Assembly: GCA_946540365.1 (NCBI GenBank)
Contig: CAMNIH010000119.1
Location: 1-5,442 of the forward strand
Direction of reading: 5' to 3'
From: an uncultured Bacteroidales bacterium
GTDB lineage: Bacteria > Bacteroidota > Bacteroidia > Bacteroidales > P3
Length of the DNA: 5,442 nt
A program made the translations under genes and the position numbers. The notes beneath the pieces are model-generated. The model saw nothing but the letters and a program-made list of their open reading frames with translations. It ran no database searches and had not been told where the DNA came from. This document shows, one piece after another, positions 1-5,239 of the stretch (the stretch's first letter is position 1; every line of letters begins with the position of its first letter).

Positions 1-195
1 GCCGCCGGCGTGAAGTACACCCCGGGCTTCGTCCACAACGTGATGTACGAGACCTACCTCAAGAACCACCCCGCCCCCGAGGACATCGAGTACTACATGT
101 GCGGCCCCGGCCCCATGAGCAAGGCCGTCACCACCATGCTCGACAACCTCGGCGTCGCCCCGGAGAACATCGCCTTCGACGACTTCGGCGGCTGA
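1..195 (+). CDS. nqrF: NqrF C-terminus: Na+-translocating NADH:quinone reductase subunit F, partial at 5' end
   Basis: The frame is open from the window edge and encodes the last 64 residues. NqrF is the NADH-oxidising entry subunit of the membrane Na+-NQR complex; it passes electrons from NADH through FAD and a 2Fe-2S centre and helps build a sodium gradient. Only the end of the FAD/NADH-binding reductase domain is visible. It contains the cysteine-glycine motif YMCGPGPM (visible residues 32-39), typical of the NAD-binding half of ferredoxin-reductase-type flavoproteins, and the characteristic ending FDDFGG. The 2Fe-2S domain and membrane anchor lie outside the window. In this family nqrF is normally the last gene of nqrABCDEF, which fits the probable terminator and long gene-free spacer that follow. 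The assignment rests on recognising the C-terminal motif and ending; a related flavin reductase is a less likely alternative. Confidence 0.9.
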   Translation, partial: AAGVKYTPGFVHNVMYETYLKNHPAPEDIEYYMCGPGPMSKAVTTMLDNLGVAPENIAFDDFGG

Positions 196-205
196 TCCCA
201 TCGAG

Positions 206-246
206 GCATCCCCTCTGCATCATCTCTGCATCCCCTCTGCATCATC
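206..246. repeat. 19-bp direct repeat, period 22, just after nqrF
   Basis: A 19-bp sequence (gcatcccctctgcatcatc) occurs at 206-224 and again, identical, at 228-246, separated by 3 nt. It starts 10 nt after the nqrF stop codon, and its second copy runs into the left arm of the probable terminator hairpin. It looks like a simple tandem duplication by slippage; no function can be assigned. Confidence 0.85.
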
Positions 247-287
247 CAGGCATAAACATAGCTTTTAGGCCTGGATGGTGTGTTTTG
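240..287 (+). terminator. Probable intrinsic terminator of the nqr operon
   Basis: Bases 240-251 can pair with 269-280 in a 12-bp stem that includes one G-U pair. Its core is the perfect inverted repeat atccaggc / gcctggat (244-251 / 269-276), with a 17-nt loop. The right arm is followed by TGTTTTG, a short and imperfect T-tract. The position 45 nt after the nqrF stop codon fits termination of that operon. The weak T-run and large loop keep confidence moderate. Confidence 0.55.
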
Positions 288-306
288 AACAAGAGTAGTG
301 AGGGTG

Positions 307-378
307 GTGAGAGAAGTGAAAGAAGTGAGAGAGGTGAAAGAAGTGAGAGAAGTGAGAGAAGTGAGAGAAGTGAAAGAC
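307..378. repeat. Minisatellite: eight 9-bp purine-rich units (GTGARAGAA)
   Basis: Eight consecutive 9-bp units of the form GTGAGAGAA or GTGAAAGAA run without interruption from 307 to 378. Unit variation is limited to G/A at position 5, G/A at position 9, and a final C in the last unit. A degenerate lead-in (agtgagggtg) begins near 297, and the strand has no C from 291 to 377. The 9-bp unit preserves reading frame, so a short open frame (VREVKEVREVK...) runs through it. That frame continues into the next repeat and resembles no known protein, so I treat the array as non-coding. Confidence 0.9.
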
Positions 379-394
379 AATAGCCTGCGCTACA

Positions 395-490
395 CACTAC
401 CCACTACCCACTACTCACTGCACACTACTCACTGCACACTGCTCACTGCACACTACTCACTACCCACTATCCACTACCCACTACCCACTA
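395..490. repeat. Minisatellite: about 14 units of 7 bp (CACTACY / CACTGCA)
   Basis: From 395 to 490 the sequence follows a strict 7-bp period. The units are CACTACC, CACTACT, CACTGCA or CACTATC, ending in a partial CACTA. Units at 416-457 form a higher-order 14-bp pattern (CACTGCA+CACTACT) repeated three times, one of them with a single change. The strand is almost free of G, the mirror of the C-free array at 307-378. The short CTCACT steps here are complementary to AGTGAG in that array. The rest of the spacer (491-563) shows no clear promoter; a partial palindrome, tgcg..cgca, sits near 530-544. Confidence 0.9.
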
Positions 491-563
491 AATTATTTTC
501 CACCCCACACACAATAAAGCGGCCCGATGTGCGTTATATGCGCAAAAGATTAAGGTTAGGACT

Positions 564-1343
564 ATGAAGATCAACAAAATACTCTTCGCACTGATGCTCA
601 CCGCCCTCTGCGGCACAGCGGTGGCCCAAAGCGGCCGCGACCTGCAGGACGACGAGTTGCACGGCACTGTGAAACGCATCGACTCGCGCATGTACGAGGC
701 CCGCTACGACCTCAGCGACAACCTCGAACGGGGCGAACAGCTGGAGCACCTCATCACCGAGTACAAGTCCAACGGCCAGCGCCGTTCGCAGACCTACCTG
801 TCGGTGGCCGAGGACATTATCTTCCGCACCCGCTACAAGCACGACGGCTTCGGCCTGACCACGCTGGAGCACATCGTCGACAACCAGGAGCATGTCGTGG
901 GCCGCACCTACTACGTCTACGACGCCGAGCACACGCTGACCGAGATCTACGTCGAGGACGCCGAGCGCCAGGTGGAGAGCCGCCTGCAGCTGATCCACGA
1001 CACGGAAGGGCGCATCAGCCAGCGCTCCTACAACGACCACCGCAACGACGTCTTCAAGCGCGAGGTGTACACCTACAACCCCGACGGCACGATCAACAAG
1101 GCCGTCGTCTACGACCGCTCGAAGCAGAAGGTGCAGGAGAAACGCTGGGAGTACGACGACAAGGGCTACCCCACCAGCTACACCCTCTACGACTACACCG
1201 AGGAGGAGCCCGAGATGTTCGTCACCCTCTACCAGCGCGAGTACGACGCCCACGGCAACTGGATCCGCTGCACCGAGTACGACATGCTCGGCGACCGCAT
1301 GATCCCCACCTACACCACCGTCCGCACCATCGAGTATTTTTAA
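564..1343 (+). CDS. Secreted protein with degenerate RHS/YD-like repeats
   Basis: This 259-residue protein begins with a signal peptide: a lysine-containing start (MKINK), a hydrophobic stretch (residues 6-20) and a likely signal peptidase I cut after AVA (residue 21). Cys16 is in the hydrophobic core but its context (TALC) is a poor lipobox. The mature part is acidic, rich in Tyr and Asp, and built from recurring strand-turn units: YVYDAEH (117-123), YTYNPDG (169-175), WEYDDKG (195-201) and REYDAHGNW (225-233). The YDxxGN pattern is typical of RHS/YD-type beta repeats, widespread in exported Bacteroidota proteins of unknown role. No catalytic motif or C-terminal sorting domain is seen. The start is the only ATG that gives a signal peptide; upstream there is only a weak purine stretch (aaggttagg). 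The gene stands alone, and its last ten codons are copied downstream in a tandem duplication. An exported or periplasmic location is well supported; function is unknown. Confidence 0.85.
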   Translation: MKINKILFALMLTALCGTAVAQSGRDLQDDELHGTVKRIDSRMYEARYDLSDNLERGEQLEHLITEYKSNGQRRSQTYLSVAEDIIFRTRYKHDGFGLTTLEHIVDNQEHVVGRTYYVYDAEHTLTEIYVEDAERQVESRLQLIHDTEGRISQRSYNDHRNDVFKREVYTYNPDGTINKAVVYDRSKQKVQEKRWEYDDKGYPTSYTLYDYTEEEPEMFVTLYQREYDAHGNWIRCTEYDMLGDRMIPTYTTVRTIEYF

Positions 1344-1521
1344 CCTCCCGCCTGCGGCGTGATCCATTAAATCCAATAGATTTTATAGATTTCCGCGAAG
1401 CGGGAGAAAGGTGAAACAACCACCGTCCGCACCATCGAGTATTTTTAACCTCCCGCCTGCGGCGTGATCCATAAATCCAATAGATTTTTAGATTTCCGCG
1501 AAGCGGGAGAAAGGTGAAACA
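1314..1521. repeat. 105-bp tandem duplication spanning a gene end and a hairpin element
   Basis: Copy 1 is 1314-1418 and copy 2 is 1419-1521. They are identical except for two single-base deletions in copy 2, both in the AT-rich middle (ccattaaatcc to ccataaatcc, and attttatagat to atttttagat). Each copy starts with the final nine codons and stop of the upstream gene (TTVRTIEYF*), followed by a hairpin element and the tail gaaaggtgaaac. The second set of codons (1419-1448) lies after the true stop and is probably not translated. Copy 2 ends 6 nt before the era start codon and supplies the purine stretch AAAGGTGA (1510-1517) that could act as its ribosome-binding site. Confidence 0.93.
1345..1406. 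repeat. REP-like hairpin element, copy 1 (second copy at 1450-1509)
   Basis: The arms ctcccgc (1345-1351) and gcgggag (1400-1406) are perfectly complementary. After a small internal loop, gcgg (1354-1357) pairs with ccgc (1393-1396), giving an 11-bp interrupted stem around an AT-rich loop with tagattt repeats. The second copy has the same arms at 1450-1456 and 1503-1509. No T-tract follows on the + strand, so it is not a classical intrinsic terminator. It could be a REP-like interspersed palindrome or an RNA-processing or stability element between the two genes; that is inference. Confidence 0.65.
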
Positions 1522-1527
1522 GATTCA

Positions 1528-2406
1528 ATGAAAAGTGGGTTCGTAAACATCATCGGAAACCCCAACGTGGGTAAATCCACGCTCATGAACGCCCTCGTCG
1601 GGGAGCGATTGAGCATCATCACCAGCAAGGCCCAGACCACCCGCAAACGCGTGATGGGCATCGTCAACGGCGACAACTTCCAGATCATCTACACCGATAC
1701 GCCCGGTATCGTCAACCCCGCCAACAAACTGCACGAGCAGATGATGGGCTATATCGGCACCGCCCTGCAGGACGCCGACCTCTTCCTGCTCGTCACCGAG
1801 GTGGGCGAACCCCTGAAGAACAAAGCCCTGCAGGAGCGCATCGTCAAGTCCAAGGTGCCGGTGCTGCTCGTGATCAACAAGATCGACCTCTCGAACCAGC
1901 AGGCCGTGCAGGAGAAGATCGACTACTGGCAGCAAGAGATACCGCGCGCCGTGGTCATCCCCTGCTCCGCCACCGAGGGCTTCAACCTCACCCGCATCTT
2001 CAACACCATCCTGGCCATGCTGCCCGAGCACCCCGCCTACTTCCCGGAGGACGAGCTGACCAGCCAGACCATGCGCTTCTTCGTCAGCGAGATCGTGCGC
2101 GAGAAGATACTCCTCTACTACCAGAAGGAGATCCCCTACAGCTGCGAGGTGGCCGTGGGCAGCTACGAAGAGCGCGACGGCATCGACAATATCGACTGCA
2201 TCATCTTCGTCGAGCGCGACAGCCAGAAAGCCATCCTCATCGGCCACCAGGGCAAGGCCATCAAGAAGCTCGGCACCGAGGCCCGCAAGGACATCGAGGA
2301 ATTCACCGGCAAGCGCTGCTTCCTCAGCCTCCACGTCAAGGTGCTCAAGGACTGGCGCAACAGCGACCGCGCCCTCAAGCAGTTCGGCTACGCGGTCGAG
2401 GATTAA
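1528..2406 (+). CDS. era: Era, ribosome-assembly GTPase
   Basis: At 292 residues this is the usual length for Era, the essential GTPase that binds 16S rRNA near its 3' end and helps mature the 30S subunit. The N-terminal GTPase domain has all the expected motifs: G1/Walker A GNPNVGKST (10-18), the switch I segment with the effector threonines QTTRKR (36-41), G3 DTPG (57-60), G4 NKID (117-120) and G5 CSATEG (146-151). The C-terminal KH RNA-binding domain (about 200-285) has its GxxG loop as GHQG (239-242), followed by the conserved KAIKKLG. Nothing is missing or disrupted. The ATG at 1528 gives the normal short N-terminus, and AAAGGTGA ends 10 nt upstream. It is followed after 8 nt by a CPBP protease gene, so the two are probably cotranscribed. 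No clear promoter is visible upstream, where the 105-bp duplication lies. Confidence 0.97.
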   Translation: MKSGFVNIIGNPNVGKSTLMNALVGERLSIITSKAQTTRKRVMGIVNGDNFQIIYTDTPGIVNPANKLHEQMMGYIGTALQDADLFLLVTEVGEPLKNKALQERIVKSKVPVLLVINKIDLSNQQAVQEKIDYWQQEIPRAVVIPCSATEGFNLTRIFNTILAMLPEHPAYFPEDELTSQTMRFFVSEIVREKILLYYQKEIPYSCEVAVGSYEERDGIDNIDCIIFVERDSQKAILIGHQGKAIKKLGTEARKDIEEFTGKRCFLSLHVKVLKDWRNSDRALKQFGYAVED

Positions 2407-2414
2407 CGTATCTA

Positions 2415-3623
2415 ATGAAGAAATCAACATTAAAAATCAAATACCGCTGGGCCCTGTGGGTGGGCCTGGCGCTCACCGTGGGCGGTCTGGCCGCGTCGTG
2501 GCTCTTCTTCGGCGACAACCAGAACATAGACGCCTCGTTCGACCGCTTGACGCCCCGCTGGATGAACGCTCTGCTCATCTGCCTTGTGGGGCCCCTGCTC
2601 GAGGAGTCGGCCTTCCGCCTCTGGGCCACCGGCAGGCGCTGGTGCGGCATCGTGTCCCTGCTGTTGGCCACCGCATACATGTGGAGTGTCACCAACCTGT
2701 GGTGGGCCGCGCTGCCGGTAGCGGCCGCCATGGCACTGTGCCTCTTCGTGCTCCGCAATCCCAAGGTGCGTGACATCATCCTGATGCTCCTCACCTCGGT
2801 CCTCTTCGCCGCCGCCCACAGCGGCAACTTCATCGACGTCGACCTCGACGCCGTGATGGTCATACTCAGCGACTTCGGCTTCGGCCTGCTGGCCTGCTAC
2901 CTGGTCTTCAACCACGGCTTCCTCTGGGCCGTGCTGCTGCATGTGGCCAACAACACGGTGGCCATCGCGGCCCTGGCCATCGTGACCGCCACCTGGTCCG
3001 CCACCGTCAGCACCGACCGCTACGAGCTGACGCTGCGTTACGGAGACGAATTCGAGCACAGCCAACGGGGCGACACCCTGGTGTACTGCGAGCCGCTAAC
3101 GGCTTTCGCCTACAACCTGGCGTGGAACCAGCAGCACGCCGACAGCATCGACAACCCGCTGTTGTTCCACTACTACGACATCGGCCGCAGCAACAAGTCG
3201 AAATACTACCGCATGACGATGGTCGACCGCCGCTCCGGCACCAAGAGCGACTACAGCCCCCTGCTGGAGGCCATGCGCGACAGCAACCTCATACACATTG
3301 ACACCCTCCGGCTGCCGGCCCTGCGGCTGGTGGTGGAGGACAGCGCCCTGCTGATGCAGCACGCCTTCACCGGCCCCTTCGAGGAGCACCCCGGCGTCAA
3401 CCTGGCCATGGTGGAGAACGCCTGCCGCGACCGGCTGTGCATCCCGCTGATCCGACAGCAGCGCTTGGACGACACGCTCTACGTCAGCACCTTCGACGAG
3501 TTTGGCCGCATGGCCTACACCGACACGCCCGACAGCGCCGCCCTCATGCAGTGGCTCCCCACCCGCGGCCTCCGCCTCGTCCCCTCCCCGGGCGACACCA
3601 TGACCATCGTCCAGTTCCGGTAG
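2415..3623 (+). CDS. CPBP-family intramembrane metalloprotease with C-terminal extracytoplasmic domain
   Basis: The protein has 402 residues. The N-terminal half (about 12-195) is a multi-helix membrane domain with the three signature motifs of the CPBP (CAAX prenyl protease/bacteriocin-processing, Abi) family. These are EExxxR as EESAFR (Glu63, Glu64, Arg68), FxxxH as FAAAH (Phe131, His135) and HxxxN as HVANN (His176, Asn180). The glutamate and two histidines are the expected metal and catalytic residues, so the enzyme should be active. The family includes CAAX proteases, bacteriocin self-immunity proteins and factors of unknown substrate. The C-terminal half (about 196-402) is hydrophilic, with no further membrane helix and no domain I recognise; a typical family member would stop near residue 200-250. 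The start lies 8 nt after the era stop codon, suggesting cotranscription, and a strong terminator follows. Family assignment is secure; substrate is unknown. Confidence 0.9.
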   Translation: MKKSTLKIKYRWALWVGLALTVGGLAASWLFFGDNQNIDASFDRLTPRWMNALLICLVGPLLEESAFRLWATGRRWCGIVSLLLATAYMWSVTNLWWAALPVAAAMALCLFVLRNPKVRDIILMLLTSVLFAAAHSGNFIDVDLDAVMVILSDFGFGLLACYLVFNHGFLWAVLLHVANNTVAIAALAIVTATWSATVSTDRYELTLRYGDEFEHSQRGDTLVYCEPLTAFAYNLAWNQQHADSIDNPLLFHYYDIGRSNKSKYYRMTMVDRRSGTKSDYSPLLEAMRDSNLIHIDTLRLPALRLVVEDSALLMQHAFTGPFEEHPGVNLAMVENACRDRLCIPLIRQQRLDDTLYVSTFDEFGRMAYTDTPDSAALMQWLPTRGLRLVPSPGDTMTIVQFR

Positions 3624-3644
3624 CATCTGGACGTCACCCCCCAA

Positions 3645-3693
3645 GCTGCCGCCGCGCGGAAGTTCCTTCCCCGCGGCGGCAGCATTTTTTTTT
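3645..3693 (+). terminator. Strong intrinsic terminator of the era-CPBP unit
   Basis: A perfect 12-bp GC-rich stem (gctgccgccgcg at 3645-3656 with its complement at 3672-3683) is extended, after a C/C mismatch, by ggaa/ttcc (3658-3661 / 3667-3670) around a 5-nt loop. It is followed by A and nine T residues (3685-3693). It begins 21 nt after the stop codon of the CPBP protease gene. Confidence 0.95.
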
Positions 3694-3721
3694 GCCATGT
3701 CAGGAAATGTTTGTATCTTTG
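3691..3721 (+). promoter_or_regulatory. Bacteroidota-type promoter (TTTG-N19-TATCTTTG)
   Basis: The -7 box TATCTTTG (3714-3721) matches the Bacteroidota consensus TAnnTTTG exactly and is followed by CA, as is common. A -33 box TTTG lies at 3691-3694 with a 19-nt spacer. The -33 box uses the last three T residues of the preceding terminator, so the two signals overlap. Transcription should begin around 3726-3728, only a few bases before the ATG at 3733. Confidence 0.8.
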
Positions 3722-3732
3722 CATTTTGAAAA

Positions 3733-3843
3733 ATGAAACAAGAAGAGGTCATACAACGCATCAAAGAGCTCGGCGAGAATTTGAAAGCACTCAGTGCCTT
3801 GCGACAAGAAGCCTCAGAAAAATTACACTTGTTATCATGTTAG
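3733..3843 (+). CDS. Small 36-residue ORF behind a strong promoter; possibly a truncated gene
   Basis: The frame reads MKQEEVIQRIKELG... and ends ...LHLLSC, with a TAG at 3841-3843. Residues 2-32 are rich in Lys, Glu, Leu and Ala with heptad-like spacing, so the product would be a charged amphipathic helix. The ORF is supported by the consensus promoter just upstream, leaving a leader of only about 5-8 nt. It ends 27 nt before the orphan serine ammonia-lyase tail that marks the edge of the ATPase cassette. It may therefore be the 5' stub of a longer gene whose remainder was lost, or an intact small protein. I do not recognise the sequence. A small gttag/ctaac hairpin (3839-3851) covers the stop codon but has no T-tract. 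Confidence 0.5.
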   Translation: MKQEEVIQRIKELGENLKALSALRQEASEKLHLLSC

Positions 3844-3870
3844 ACTCTAACGCCCAAAGAGGACTAATTA

Positions 3871-3934
3871 TCAGTTGTCCAACGCCAGGCCGCCGAGGGA
3901 GGTCTCTTTGTAGAGGCTGGGGAGGTCGTGGCCG
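3871..3934 (-). pseudogene. Orphan 3' tail of L-serine ammonia-lyase gene
   Basis: On the minus strand, 3933-3871 encodes [20 protein letters not shown] followed by TGA. This matches the last 20 residues of the serine ammonia-lyase gene at the right edge (ending ...LALND then TAG) except for the order of the last two residues. Over 3884-3934 the DNA is 50/51 identical to 5253-5303; the one difference is at 3892/5261 and is synonymous (GGC/GGT). Beyond this core, on the stop-codon side, the two copies diverge, including different stop codons. The fragment has no start and no upstream coding sequence, so it cannot make the enzyme. It lies 14 nt beyond the stop codon of the ATPase gene. Its G/C-ending codons (GCG, TTG, GGC) suit this chromosome, suggesting it is the original host tail displaced by the cassette. 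Confidence 0.88.
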
Positions 3935-3948
3935 AGCCATCTGTCCTG

Positions 3949-5085
3949 CTAGAGATCTCTCCAGTTTCTGCAAACGATATTGTTTGTTTCAATACACTCT
4001 TCGCCGTCGTACAAAACGGCGCCTCCCGCAACGTTTTCGCCATACAGTTTCTTGAAGTAGTCGATACCGGCAACGAACTGGGTATTGAAACGCTTTGCCG
4101 ACTTAATCTCGTAGGCGAACAACTGACCGAAACTTTCTTCCTCAATCAGGTCTATCTCTTTCTGGGTGTTATCCCTGTAGTAGAATAGATGAGGCGTTTT
4201 TCCTTGATTGAAACGCCGTTTGTAGAATTCAGCCACAACCATGTTTTCAAACAACGCTCCCCTTAATGGATGCAATGCCACCTGCTCAGGGCTTTCTAAT
4301 CCCAGCAGGTAACTCACCAGTCCTGTATCATAGAAATACAGCTTGTGAGCCTTTACGATGCGTTTGCCAATATTGCGGTAGTAAGGTGGTAAGGTGAATG
4401 CGATGTAGGACGTGGTCAAAATACTAAGCCAATGCTGCACGGTTTTGACATCCACACCAATCTCGTTGCTTATACGCGATGCATTGAACTCATTGGCCAC
4501 ACGGCTCGCCATCAGCCTGACAAACTGACGGAAGAGGTCGAGATCCTTGATGTTAATCAGTTGGCGCAGGTCACGTTCGATGTATGTGCGGTAATAGTTT
4601 GAGTAGACATCGTATGGCCGACGGCCATCGCCCCATACAGCCGGATAGAAACCGTTGAACATCAGTTCATCAGTAGTCACGTCAGGTTTTATTTCCGACA
4701 TCGAAAGCGGTAACAACGTCAATAGCGCAGCTCTGCCGGCAAGCGACTGAGTTATACGCTCCATCAACGTAAAGTTGTTACTACCACTGAGAACATAGCG
4801 CAACGTCTTGTCTTCATCAACCAATACCTGAATGTATGAAAACAATTCCGGCAACTGCTGGGCTTCATCAAGAATCATTCCGCGTGGGTTTCCTTTCAGG
4901 AATGACATCGGATCAGACTGTATTGCATCCCTCGTATCCGGGTTTTCCAGATTGATGTACTTGTAATCGGGAAATGCCATTTTGCACAATGTTGTCTTTC
5001 CCGACTGCCTTGGTCCTGTCAAAATCAGTACTGGAAAATCGTTCCCAATACGTAAAGTTTCCGTTATAAGCTCCCTGTTAATCAT
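3949..5085 (-). CDS. AAA+ family ATPase with C-terminal DUF4143 (nuclease-like) domain
   Basis: The gene encodes 378 residues, a normal length for this family. The N-terminal P-loop domain shows Walker A GPRQSGKTT (24-32), Walker B MILDEAQ (70-76) and a sensor-1-like LSGSNN (99-104). A winged-helix-like segment follows at about 197-224 (EFNASRISNEIGVDVKT...). The C-terminal DUF4143 region has the conserved ALFEN (277-281), then EID (310-312) and YEIKSAK (325-331). Glu280, Asp312, Glu326 and Lys328 would form a PD-(D/E)XK-type nuclease core. Members are abundant, often single-gene and sporadic in Bacteroidota, and their physiological role is not established. The gene is lower in GC than its neighbours, has its own promoter, and lies between direct repeats of the serine ammonia-lyase 3' end, all signs of acquisition. 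The ATG at 5085 gives the standard MINREL start. All key residues are intact, so it is probably functional. Nuclease activity is inference only. Confidence 0.93.
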   Translation of the reverse strand: MINRELITETLRIGNDFPVLILTGPRQSGKTTLCKMAFPDYKYINLENPDTRDAIQSDPMSFLKGNPRGMILDEAQQLPELFSYIQVLVDEDKTLRYVLSGSNNFTLMERITQSLAGRAALLTLLPLSMSEIKPDVTTDELMFNGFYPAVWGDGRRPYDVYSNYYRTYIERDLRQLINIKDLDLFRQFVRLMASRVANEFNASRISNEIGVDVKTVQHWLSILTTSYIAFTLPPYYRNIGKRIVKAHKLYFYDTGLVSYLLGLESPEQVALHPLRGALFENMVVAEFYKRRFNQGKTPHLFYYRDNTQKEIDLIEEESFGQLFAYEIKSAKRFNTQFVAGIDYFKKLYGENVAGGAVLYDGEECIETNNIVCRNWRDL

Positions 5086-5103
5086 ACTATTACAATAAAA
5101 TCA

Positions 5104-5134
5104 TACCGATTTGGAGTTCAATTCCAAATCGGTA
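5104..5134. promoter_or_regulatory. 12-bp inverted repeat at the ATPase transcription start: candidate operator
   Basis: The arms taccgatttgga (5104-5115) and tccaaatcggta (5123-5134) are perfect inverted repeats separated by 7 nt. The palindrome directly abuts the -7 box of the ATPase promoter (5135-5142), so it straddles the expected transcription start near 5128-5130. That position favours a DNA-binding site for a repressor or autoregulator over an RNA hairpin, since part of the upstream arm would not be transcribed. An RNA stem in the leader remains possible if transcription starts earlier. Confidence 0.7.
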
Positions 5135-5167
5135 CAAAATTACGCAAAATATTTGATATACAACAAA
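5135..5167 (-). promoter_or_regulatory. Bacteroidota-type promoter of the ATPase gene (TTTG-N21-TAATTTTG)
   Basis: On the minus strand, TAATTTTG (5142-5135) matches the -7 consensus TAnnTTTG, and TTTG (5167-5164) sits 21 nt upstream as the -33 box. The expected start near 5128-5130 leaves a leader of about 43 nt before the ATG at 5085. The spacer is 1-2 nt longer than the most common value, and the region is generally AT-rich, so chance matches are possible. Confidence 0.65.
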
Positions 5168-5177
5168 AAATATCAAA
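5152..5177. promoter_or_regulatory. 8-bp inverted repeat enclosing the -33 box of the ATPase promoter
   Basis: The arms tttgatat (5152-5159) and atatcaaa (5170-5177) form a perfect inverted repeat with a 10-nt centre. The centre holds the putative -33 TTTG (5164-5167). A protein bound here would block the promoter. The AT-rich composition makes a chance palindrome more likely than for the neighbouring 12-bp repeat. Confidence 0.4.
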
Positions 5178-5203
5178 AAAAGATGCAGGTGCGCGGAAGA
5201 AGC

Positions 5204-5230
5204 CAATGTTGTTTAAGTTGTCAATGTTGT
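5204..5230. repeat. Short direct repeat (caatgttgt, period 18) between the lyase gene and the ATPase gene
   Basis: The 9-mer caatgttgt occurs at 5204-5212 and 5222-5230. It lies just after the serine ammonia-lyase stop codon. The rest of 5168-5203 holds A-runs but no stable hairpin, so I see no convincing terminator for the lyase gene here. Confidence 0.4.
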
Positions 5231-5239
5231 CGTTTGAAT

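Noticed and set aside
395..490. Possible CRISPR array
   Set aside because: The 7-bp units are contiguous with no spacers, and no cas genes are nearby.
298..567. An 89-codon + strand open frame through both minisatellites (VREVKEV... then THYSLHTTH...)
   Set aside because: The frame is open only because the 9-bp repeat keeps phase and the 7-bp repeat lacks stops in this phase. The composition is repeat-derived, there is no promoter or ribosome-binding site, and it overlaps the start of the real downstream gene.
534..1376. A 280-codon minus-strand open frame opposite the YD-repeat protein
   Set aside because: It is a low-complexity Val/Leu/Ala/Asp shadow caused by the high-GC codon pattern of the + strand gene, which has a signal peptide and recognisable repeats.
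1345..1509. Intrinsic terminators for the YD-repeat gene
   Set aside because: The hairpins have long AT-rich loops and are followed by gaaaggtgaaac, not a T-tract, on the + strand.
1525..2430. A 301-codon minus-strand open frame opposite era
   Set aside because: It is antisense to an unmistakable era with all G motifs and a KH domain; the translation is low-complexity.
3096..3764. A 222-codon minus-strand open frame opposite the CPBP protease C-terminus
   Set aside because: It runs through the intrinsic terminator and the + strand promoter, has shadow-type composition and no recognisable domain.
3864..4145. A 93-codon minus-strand frame running from within the ATPase gene into the orphan lyase tail
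   Set aside because: It reads the ATPase gene and the lyase tail out of frame; the tail has meaning only in the frame that gives [20 protein letters not shown].
5161..5200. Terminator for the serine ammonia-lyase gene in the minus-strand T-rich stretch
   Set aside because: T-runs are present but no stable hairpin precedes them; the nearest palindrome brackets the ATPase -33 box instead.
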